The position numbers and the translations under genes were made by a program. From the NCBI RefSeq assembly GCF_014699075.1, contig NZ_JACXAB010000014.1:1-64000 (forward strand): a DNA stretch of 64,000 nucleotides, written 5' to 3'. Within the stretch, counting starts at the first letter, position 1; every line of letters begins with the position of its first letter. The notes under the pieces are model-generated. The model saw only the letters and a program-made list of their open reading frames with translations, was not told the DNA's origin and made no database searches. This document shows positions 57,919 through 64,000 of this stretch, one piece after another. The DNA comes from Microvirga sp. GTDB lineage: Bacteria; Pseudomonadota; Alphaproteobacteria; Rhizobiales; Beijerinckiaceae.

Positions 57919-58012
57919 GGGCACTTCCAGTCCATCGAAGGACGCAAATCTTGCACTAGATGCTATGACCAAGGTAAGTGCGCCCTGACAAGGCTTCAAC
58001 CCGGGGATTTGA

Positions 58013-59221
58013 GTGCGGCCCTTTGGCGAGAGATGGCGAGCCCCTTACGCCTGCGACCCGTGGGGGAGCCGAGGCCGGCTCTTTCCTGAGGCGGTTTCCC
58101 CGACCCGCAGTGATTTCCAGCGCGACCGGGACCGGATCATCCATTCCTCGGCCTTTCGCCGGCTCAAGCACAAGACGCAGGTGTTCGTTTATCACGAGGG
58201 CGACCATTTCCGGACGCGCCTGACCCACACCATCGAGGTGAGCCAGATCGCCCGCGCCTTGGCCCGCTCCCTGGGTCTCGACGAGGATCTGGCCGAGGCG
58301 CTGGCGCTCTCCCACGACCTCGGCCATACGCCCTTCGGGCATACGGGCGAGGATACGCTGGACGAGTGCATGGCGGGTTTCGGCGGGTTCGACCACAACG
58401 CCCAGGCTCTTCGCGTCGTCACGCGTCTGGAGCGTCGCTATGCGGAATACGACGGGTTGAACCTCACCTGGGAGACCCTGGAGGGACTGGTCAAGCACAA
58501 CGGCCCGCTGCTCGATTCAGACGGCAAGCCGACCCTGCGCTACGCCGCCCGTGGCGTTCCCCTGGCGATCCTCGAATACAACGCCCAGCAGGATCTGGAG
58601 CTCGCCACCCACGCCGGCGGCGAGGCTCAAGCCGCGGCCATTGCCGACGATATCGCCTACGATGCCCACGATCTCGACGACGGCCTCCGGGCCGGGCTGT
58701 TCCAGATCGAGGACCTGGGCGAGGTGCCGTTCCTCGCAGGTCTCCTGTCCGAGATCGAGAGCCGCTATCCGGGGCTCGATCTCTCCCGTCGCATTCACGA
58801 GCTGACCCGGCGCGTGATCACCCGCTTCGTCGAGGATGTGGTGGCGGAAGGGGAGCGCAGGATCGCCGCCCTGGCGCCGCAGAGCGCGGGCGACATCAGG
58901 CAGGCGGGGAGCACGATGGTGTGCTTCTCGAAGGCCATGACGGAAGCCGATGCCTCGATCAAGCGCTTCCTCTATGCCCGCATGTACCGCTATCCCGATG
59001 TCATGAGGGTCCGGGCCCAGGCAGACGACGTGCTGCGGGACCTGTTCCGCCGCTTCAAGGCCGAGCCGGAGCTCATGCCGGAAGAGTGGCAGGCCGATCT
59101 GCCGAGAGACGACGAGCCACGTCTGGCCCGCCGTGTGGCGGATTACATCGCCGGCATGACGGACCGCTATGCCATCCTCGAGCACCGGCGCCTGTTTGAC
59201 GTGACGCCGGACCTGCGTTAG
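58013..59221 (+). CDS. dgt: dGTPase-like HD-domain triphosphohydrolase
   Basis: 402 residues from a GTG at 58013. N-terminal [20 protein letters not shown], then the HD motif: [40 protein letters not shown], with further metal ligand in [15 protein letters not shown]. Hydrolyses dNTPs to deoxynucleoside and triphosphate. Located before argS, a common arrangement in Rhizobiales. Confidence 0.93.
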   Translation: MRPFGERWRAPYACDPWGSRGRLFPEAVSPTRSDFQRDRDRIIHSSAFRRLKHKTQVFVYHEGDHFRTRLTHTIEVSQIARALARSLGLDEDLAEALALSHDLGHTPFGHTGEDTLDECMAGFGGFDHNAQALRVVTRLERRYAEYDGLNLTWETLEGLVKHNGPLLDSDGKPTLRYAARGVPLAILEYNAQQDLELATHAGGEAQAAAIADDIAYDAHDLDDGLRAGLFQIEDLGEVPFLAGLLSEIESRYPGLDLSRRIHELTRRVITRFVEDVVAEGERRIAALAPQSAGDIRQAGSTMVCFSKAMTEADASIKRFLYARMYRYPDVMRVRAQADDVLRDLFRRFKAEPELMPEEWQADLPRDDEPRLARRVADYIAGMTDRYAILEHRRLFDVTPDLR

Positions 59222-59269
59222 GCGCACGACAGCATTTCAGGGCCGAGGGCCCTTCAGAGACAAAGTACC

Positions 59270-61030
59270 ATGAACATTTTCGGGTTGTTCGAGAAGCGGG
59301 TTGCGGAAGCGCTTGGCCGGTTGGCCGAGGCGGGCAAAATTCCATCGGGGCTGGACGTCAGCCGCGTGGTGGTCGAGCCGCCGCGCGATCCCTCCCACGG
59401 CGATCTCGCCACGAACGCCGCCATGGTGCTGGCCAAGGAAGCGCGCATGAACCCGCGCGCCCTGGCCGAGCTGCTCGTCACTGACCTTCAGGACGATCCG
59501 CGCGTCACCAAGGTCGAGATCGCCGGACCCGGCTTCATCAACATCCGGCTGAACGCAGTCGTGCTGCACGAGGTGCTCCGCGCCGCCGTCGTCGACGCGA
59601 ACGGCTTCGGCCGCAGCGACCAGGGGGCAGGCGCTCCGGTCAACGTGGAATACGTCTCGGCCAATCCCACGGGCCCGATGCATGTGGGCCATTGCCGTGG
59701 CGCGGTGTTCGGCGATGCACTGGCCGGGCTGCTCGATTTCGCCGGCTATAAGGTCACCCGCGAGTACTACATCAACGATGCCGGGGCGCAGGTCGATGTT
59801 CTCGCCCACTCGGCTTACCTCCGCTACAAGGAGGCTCTCGGCCACGAGATCGGCGAGATCCCGGAAGGGCTTTATCCTGGCGACTACCTCAAGCCCGTGG
59901 GCGAGCGGCTCGCCAAAGAGCATGGCCAGAGCCTGCTCGACAAGCCCGAGGCCGAGTGGCTGCCGCTCGTGCGCGACGCCTCCATCAACGCCATGATGGA
60001 CATGATCCGGGGCGACCTCGCAGTGCTCAACATCCACCACGACGTGTTCTTCTCCGAGCGCTCCCTGCAGCAGGGGAACGGCGGTGAGGTCGCGAAGCTG
60101 ATCAGCGGGCTGAGAGCCCGCGACCTCGTCTATATGGGCCGCCTGCCGCCCCCCAAGGGGCAGAAGGACGAGGACTGGGAAGACCGCGAGCAACTCCTGT
60201 TCCGCGCCACCGCGTTCGGCGACGAGGTCGATCGCCCGTTGCTGAAGTCGGACGGCTCCTACACCTATTTCGCCTCCGACATCGCCTATCACCGCTCCAA
60301 GTTCGAGCGCGGCTTCGCCTCCATGATCGACGTCTGGGGCGCCGACCACGGCGGCTACGTGAAGCGCATGCAGGCGGCCGTGAAGGCGGTCTCGGACAAC
60401 AAAGCCGACCTCGACGTGAAGCTCTGCCAGATGGTGAAGCTGTTGCGCGGCGGCGAGCCGGTGAAGATGTCGAAGCGCTCCGGCGATTTCGTGACCTTGC
60501 GCGAGGTGGTCGACGAGGTGGGCCGGGACGCCACCCGGTTCATGATGATCTTCCGCAAGAACGACGCGACCCTGGATTTCGACCTCGCCAAGGTGGTCGA
60601 GCAGTCCAAGGACAACCCGGTCTTCTACGTCCAGTACGCCCATGCCCGTTGCGCGTCCGTTTTCCGGCAGGCCGGGGAGGCTTATCCAGGCGCGGACTTC
60701 TCGGCGGCTCAGCTTGAAAAGGCGGATCTCTCGATCCTGAGTGACGAAGCGGAACTGGACATCATCCACCGCATCGCCCAGTTCCCCAGGGTGATCGAGG
60801 CCGCGGCGGAAGCACATGAGCCGCACCGGGTCGCTTTTTACCTCTACGATCTCGCGAGCGCCTTCCATAGCTTATGGAATAAGGGCAAAGACTTGCCGCA
60901 ATTACGCTTTGTTAATCTAACTAATGAAGATTCAACACAAGCGAGGCTCGCTCTCGTGCATGCCCTGAAGGGTGTGCTCGCATCTGGTCTCGCAATCCTG
61001 GGCGTTACGGCACCTGACGAAATGCGATAG
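59270..61030 (+). CDS. argS: arginyl-tRNA synthetase
   Basis: 586 residues. HIGH motif in [24 protein letters not shown]-like loop in [20 protein letters not shown], and the C-terminal DALR anticodon domain. Codons near 60864-60940 are unusually A/T-ending although the encoded DALR-domain sequence is normal. Followed by the SPOR gene about 107 bases on. Confidence 0.97.
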   Translation: MNIFGLFEKRVAEALGRLAEAGKIPSGLDVSRVVVEPPRDPSHGDLATNAAMVLAKEARMNPRALAELLVTDLQDDPRVTKVEIAGPGFINIRLNAVVLHEVLRAAVVDANGFGRSDQGAGAPVNVEYVSANPTGPMHVGHCRGAVFGDALAGLLDFAGYKVTREYYINDAGAQVDVLAHSAYLRYKEALGHEIGEIPEGLYPGDYLKPVGERLAKEHGQSLLDKPEAEWLPLVRDASINAMMDMIRGDLAVLNIHHDVFFSERSLQQGNGGEVAKLISGLRARDLVYMGRLPPPKGQKDEDWEDREQLLFRATAFGDEVDRPLLKSDGSYTYFASDIAYHRSKFERGFASMIDVWGADHGGYVKRMQAAVKAVSDNKADLDVKLCQMVKLLRGGEPVKMSKRSGDFVTLREVVDEVGRDATRFMMIFRKNDATLDFDLAKVVEQSKDNPVFYVQYAHARCASVFRQAGEAYPGADFSAAQLEKADLSILSDEAELDIIHRIAQFPRVIEAAAEAHEPHRVAFYLYDLASAFHSLWNKGKDLPQLRFVNLTNEDSTQARLALVHALKGVLASGLAILGVTAPDEMR

Positions 61031-61137
61031 TGTTTCCTAAAGCGGATCAAGCGCTTAGGGGTTGATCGCATCGGGTCCTGTCACGTCGTGCCGGCGGAGC
61101 AACAGGTGCTCTTGTCGCGTAACTGGAGATCCGGCGC

Positions 61138-62541
61138 ATGAGCGAATCACCGAAGCCCCGTTTTGCCATCGACCTCAATGAGATCGAGCGGCAACTCGCC
61201 CAGGCGGGCGCCCCGCAGAACCATCAGGCCTCTGCCACGCGGAACGATCCGCTGGCGGAACTGGCTCGAATCGTGGGGCAAGACGATCCATTTCAATCGA
61301 TTCTGGCCAATGACGGCTCGTCCCGTCAGCGCCCTCAGGGTGCCTCGGTGGACGATCTTTTTGCCGTCCGCGACACTATGACGCCCGCAGCCCGCGAGGT
61401 GCCGGCGCATGGATCCCACGCGGGTCAGGCTTCGCAATCCTACGATCAGGATGGCTATGCCCACCAGCCGGCCCGTCAGGACCAGGGTTACGACGAGCAG
61501 AATTCCTACGGCAACGAGGCCTATGCCCAGGACTACTACTCGGATCAGGCCGCTCAGTATCCCGACCAAGGCTATGACGACACCGACCGCCTCGATTATC
61601 CGCCGGTGGAGAAAACCCGTTCGCGCAAGGGACCCCTTGCCATCGCGGCGGTGCTCGGCGCACTCGTGCTCGGCGGCGGCGGAGCCTACATGGCGTCGGG
61701 TTCATCCTCCATCACGGGCGGCGAGCCGCTGCTGATCAAGGCGGACAACGAGCCGACCAAGGTGCAGCCGCAGAACCCGGGCGGGGTCGAGATCCCGAAC
61801 CAGAACAAGCAGATCTATGAGCGCGCCAACCAGAACGGTGCCACCAAGGTGGTCAACCGCGAGGAACAGCCCGTCGACGTGCAGCAGGCCGTGCGCATGA
61901 ACGGCAACGCCGTGGCTGACGCCACCGGCGGCACCGTCGGCGCATCGGGCAAGCCGCAGCAGACCGCCAGCCTCAATCTCGGCGAGCCTAAGAAGGTCCG
62001 CACGGTCACGATCCGTCCGGACGGAACCACGGCCGGCGAGGCACCGGCGCCCCAGCCTGCGGCTCCGGCCGCCATGACCCTGCCGCCCCAGGCTCAGTCC
62101 GCTCCGGTTCAGGTCGCTTCCGCCCAGGTTCCGGCCGCGCAGCCGAGGCCCGTCGCCAGCACGCCCGCGGCCGCTCCGGCCACCCCGGTTCCGACCCCGA
62201 AGCCCACACCGGCCGCAGCAACGCCCACCAGCACCCCGGCCCCGCAGCAGGTCGCCTCGGTTCAGCCGACGGCGCCGGCAGCGACGGAAACGGCCGGGGC
62301 CGGCGGCTTTGCCGTGCAGCTCGGCGTCGCCACCTCGGAGGCCGCAGCCCAATCCGTGTTCGCTTCGTTCCAGCGCAAATTTTCCGATCTCGGAGGTCAG
62401 CCTTCGATGATCCGCAAGGCCGAGGTGAACGGCAACACGGTCTATCGCGTCCGCGTCGGGCCGATGTCGAAAGAGGAGGCATCCTCCCTCTGCTCCAAGC
62501 TCCAGGGGCAGGGCGGCCAGTGCTTCGTGGCCAAGAACTGA
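61138..62541 (+). CDS. SPOR-domain membrane protein (cell division/peptidoglycan binding)
   Basis: 467 residues. Cytosolic N-terminal 160 residues rich in Gln/Tyr/Asp (DQGYDEQNSYGNEAYAQDYY), one span at about residues 166-182 (GPLAIAAVLGALVLGGGGAY), a long Pro/Ala linker, and a C-terminal SPOR domain (GGFAVQLGVATSEAAAQSVF to VYRVRVGPMSKEEASSLCSK). SPOR domains bind denuded glycan strands at the septum. Between argS and nagZ, as in other Rhizobiales. Confidence 0.9.
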   Translation: MSESPKPRFAIDLNEIERQLAQAGAPQNHQASATRNDPLAELARIVGQDDPFQSILANDGSSRQRPQGASVDDLFAVRDTMTPAAREVPAHGSHAGQASQSYDQDGYAHQPARQDQGYDEQNSYGNEAYAQDYYSDQAAQYPDQGYDDTDRLDYPPVEKTRSRKGPLAIAAVLGALVLGGGGAYMASGSSSITGGEPLLIKADNEPTKVQPQNPGGVEIPNQNKQIYERANQNGATKVVNREEQPVDVQQAVRMNGNAVADATGGTVGASGKPQQTASLNLGEPKKVRTVTIRPDGTTAGEAPAPQPAAPAAMTLPPQAQSAPVQVASAQVPAAQPRPVASTPAAAPATPVPTPKPTPAAATPTSTPAPQQVASVQPTAPAATETAGAGGFAVQLGVATSEAAAQSVFASFQRKFSDLGGQPSMIRKAEVNGNTVYRVRVGPMSKEEASSLCSKLQGQGGQCFVAKN

Positions 62542-62604
62542 CTTAGCTTGGTACTGAACAAGCTTGGCAACCAAGATTTCTTGACCCTGCCGAGCAGGGG
62601 ACTT

Positions 62605-62632
62605 AAGGCGCGGGTATGAACACCCGCGCCTT
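62605..62632 (+). promoter_or_regulatory. hairpin enclosing the nagZ start codon
   Basis: Perfect 11-bp stem AAGGCGCGGGT / ACCCGCGCCTT with loop ATGAAC, in which ATG 62616 is the nagZ start. It is followed by TATTG, so it could also act as a weak terminator of the SPOR gene. A second small hairpin (CCCTGC/GCAGGG) precedes it at 62585-62599. Confidence 0.6.
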
Positions 62633-63635
62633 TATTGCTGGATGCTCCGGCTTTGAGCTCACCCCCGACGAGGTTGCCTTCTTCCGGGAAGCGCAGCCCT
62701 GGGGCTTCATCCTGTTCCGCCGCAATGTGGATACGCCTGAGCAGGTGAGGACACTCTGCGCCTCCTTGAGGGACACGGTCGGACGAACGGACGCCCCGAT
62801 CCTCATCGATCAGGAGGGCGGCCGGGTTCAGCGCATGGGGCCGCCGCACTGGCCAAAATACCCAGCCGGGCGCACCTATGGACAGCTCCACGCCAACGAT
62901 CCCCTCGTCCAGCGGGAGATCACCCGCCTCGGGGCTCGCCTGATCGCCCACGATCTCCGCTCCGTCGGGGTCACGGTGGATTGCCTGCCCGTCCTCGACG
63001 TGCCTTCGCCGGGCTCCCACGACATCATCGGCGACCGGGCCTACGGCAAGACGCCCGCTCAGGTGGCCGTGCTCGGCCGGGCTGCCGCCGAGGGCCTGAT
63101 GGCCGGCGGTGTCCTGCCGGTGGTCAAGCACATGCCGGGCCACGGCCGGGCAGGGGCAGACAGCCACCTGGCGCTGCCCGTGGTCGAGGCCTCCCGCGAG
63201 GAGCTGGAGCGGCACGATTTCGCGCCGTTCCGCATGCTCACCGACATGCCTCTCGCGATGACGGCCCACGTGGTCTACACGGCCCTCGACCCGGACCATC
63301 CCGCCACAACATCCCGCATCGTCATGGAGGAGATCATCCGCGGCCATATCGGCTATGACGGGCTGGTGATGACCGACGACCTGTCCATGCATGCCTTGTC
63401 GGGATCCTTCCGGAGCCGCACCGAGGCGGCTTTTGCGGCCGGTTGCGACATGGGCCTCCACTGCAACGGCAGCATGGAGGAGATGAGCGCGGTGGCCGAG
63501 GCCGCCCCCATCCTGGCGGGAGATGCCCTGCGCCGTGCTAACGCTGCGTTAGCGCGCATCACCCACGATCCGGAGCCCCTGGATCCTGTGGATGCCCGGG
63601 CGCGGCTCGATTCTGCTCTTGCGATGATTGCCTAA
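62616..63635 (+). CDS. nagZ: beta-N-acetylhexosaminidase (NagZ, GH3)
   Basis: 339 residues. GH3 motifs: PWGFILFRRNVDTPEQVRTL, LIDQEGGRVQRMGPPHWPKY, KHMPGHGRAGADSHLALPVV (the catalytic His/Asp loop) and GLVMTDDLSMHALSG with the nucleophile Asp (DD). Removes GlcNAc from anhydromuropeptides in peptidoglycan recycling. Its first codons fold into a strong hairpin. Confidence 0.95.
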   Translation: MNTRAFIAGCSGFELTPDEVAFFREAQPWGFILFRRNVDTPEQVRTLCASLRDTVGRTDAPILIDQEGGRVQRMGPPHWPKYPAGRTYGQLHANDPLVQREITRLGARLIAHDLRSVGVTVDCLPVLDVPSPGSHDIIGDRAYGKTPAQVAVLGRAAAEGLMAGGVLPVVKHMPGHGRAGADSHLALPVVEASREELERHDFAPFRMLTDMPLAMTAHVVYTALDPDHPATTSRIVMEEIIRGHIGYDGLVMTDDLSMHALSGSFRSRTEAAFAAGCDMGLHCNGSMEEMSAVAEAAPILAGDALRRANAALARITHDPEPLDPVDARARLDSALAMIA

Positions 63636-63673
63636 AGCCCGTGAAGCTTCGCGGAGTGAGTTGAGTAGCGTCC

Positions 63674-64000
63674 ATGGCCAAGCCCTTACCCTTTGACGAC
63701 GTCGAGATGAACGAGCGCGCCGAGAGCGAGCCGGCGCTGCTCGTCGACGTGGACGGGTTCGAAGGGCCGCTCGACCTGCTGCTTGAGCTCGCCCGCCGCC
63801 AGAAGGTTGATCTCCACCGCATCTCGATTCTAGCCCTCGCCGAGCAGTACATCGCCTTCATCGAGGCGGCGCGGCGCATGCGCCTGGAGCTTGCGGCCGA
63901 CTACCTCGTGATGGCGGCGTGGCTCGCCTATCTCAAATCCCGCCTCCTGCTGCCGGAGCCGCCGAAAGGCGAGGAGCCGAGCGCCGAGGATCTGGCCTCT
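63674..64000 (+). CDS. scpA: segregation and condensation protein A (5' part)
   Basis: The first 109 residues from ATG 63674; the gene continues past the window. VDGFEGPLDLLLELARRQKV and ISILALAEQYIAFIEAARRM with LAADYLVMAAWLAYLKSRLL are typical of the ScpA kleisin N-terminus that binds the SMC head. Follows nagZ by 38 bases; scpB is expected next. Confidence 0.95.
   Translation, partial: MAKPLPFDDVEMNERAESEPALLVDVDGFEGPLDLLLELARRQKVDLHRISILALAEQYIAFIEAARRMRLELAADYLVMAAWLAYLKSRLLLPEPPKGEEPSAEDLAS

Noticed and set aside
59237..60868. 543-residue open frame on the minus strand opposite argS
   Set aside because: Shadow frame: it mirrors argS exactly, has His/Asp/Gly-rich low-similarity sequence, and no ribosome binding site. 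The same holds for long antisense frames opposite ppk, aspS, gatA, the malic enzyme and the molybdopterin oxidoreductase.

Overview
The window looks like chromosome from an alphaproteobacterium of the order Rhizobiales (Hyphomicrobiales). Evidence: GC-rich coding sequence with strong G/C third-position bias, GatCAB amidotransferase genes, an hdaA-ppk-ppx-rnd-aspS gene order, an argS-SPOR-nagZ-scpA order, an alphaproteobacterial SOS box (GTTC-N7-GTTC), and many dispersed palindromic intergenic repeats. A Methylobacteriaceae/Microvirga-like genome would fit, but that is inference.

Layout. 1-5.1 kb is accessory: the end of an IS3-family element that cuts off a membrane-protein gene, two small membrane proteins, a CHRD-domain protein with three 38-residue repeats, a frameshifted DUF4031 gene, tRNA-Gln(CUG), and an RTX protein whose secretion signal is split off by a frameshift in an A7 run. 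5.1-10.1 kb (minus strand) holds ruvX and a thuEFGK/malEFGK-type sugar ABC transporter. 10.2-18 kb holds a UPF0173 metallohydrolase, gatC-gatA (gatA with an extra ~36-residue insert), gatB, and small enzymes and exporters. 18-28 kb is a mixed set: MFS transporter, two GSTs, GNATs, cupins, ndk, and a molybdopterin oxidoreductase. 28.4-39.5 kb is core: purMN, a CDP-alcohol phosphatidyltransferase, an AI-2E family permease, hdaA, ppk, ppx, a NUDIX hydrolase and rnd.

39.5-50.9 kb is an accessory block between rnd and aspS. Its most interesting content is a compact peptide-export locus. Two small genes encode peptides with double-glycine leaders of the LSxxxLxxxxGG type. They flank a convergently/divergently arranged pair: a C39 peptidase-ABC transporter with an intact Cys/His/Asp triad and an HlyD-type membrane fusion protein. 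All three transcription units carry the same TGTTAYRTWGTAT motif upstream. The rest of the block holds PhzF, kinase, GNAT and hydrolase genes, an IS66-family insertion with a perfect 8-bp target duplication, a periplasmic Tudor-like protein, and an orphan SOS-box promoter.

50.9-64 kb is core again: aspS, a two-domain malic enzyme, a large exported protein, an ErpA-like Fe-S carrier, dGTPase, argS, a SPOR protein, nagZ and the 5' part of scpA. Several genes (DUF4031, RTX, IS66 transposase, possibly GG-peptide 2) show single-base frame changes in or beside short homopolymers. These need read-level checking before being called biological.
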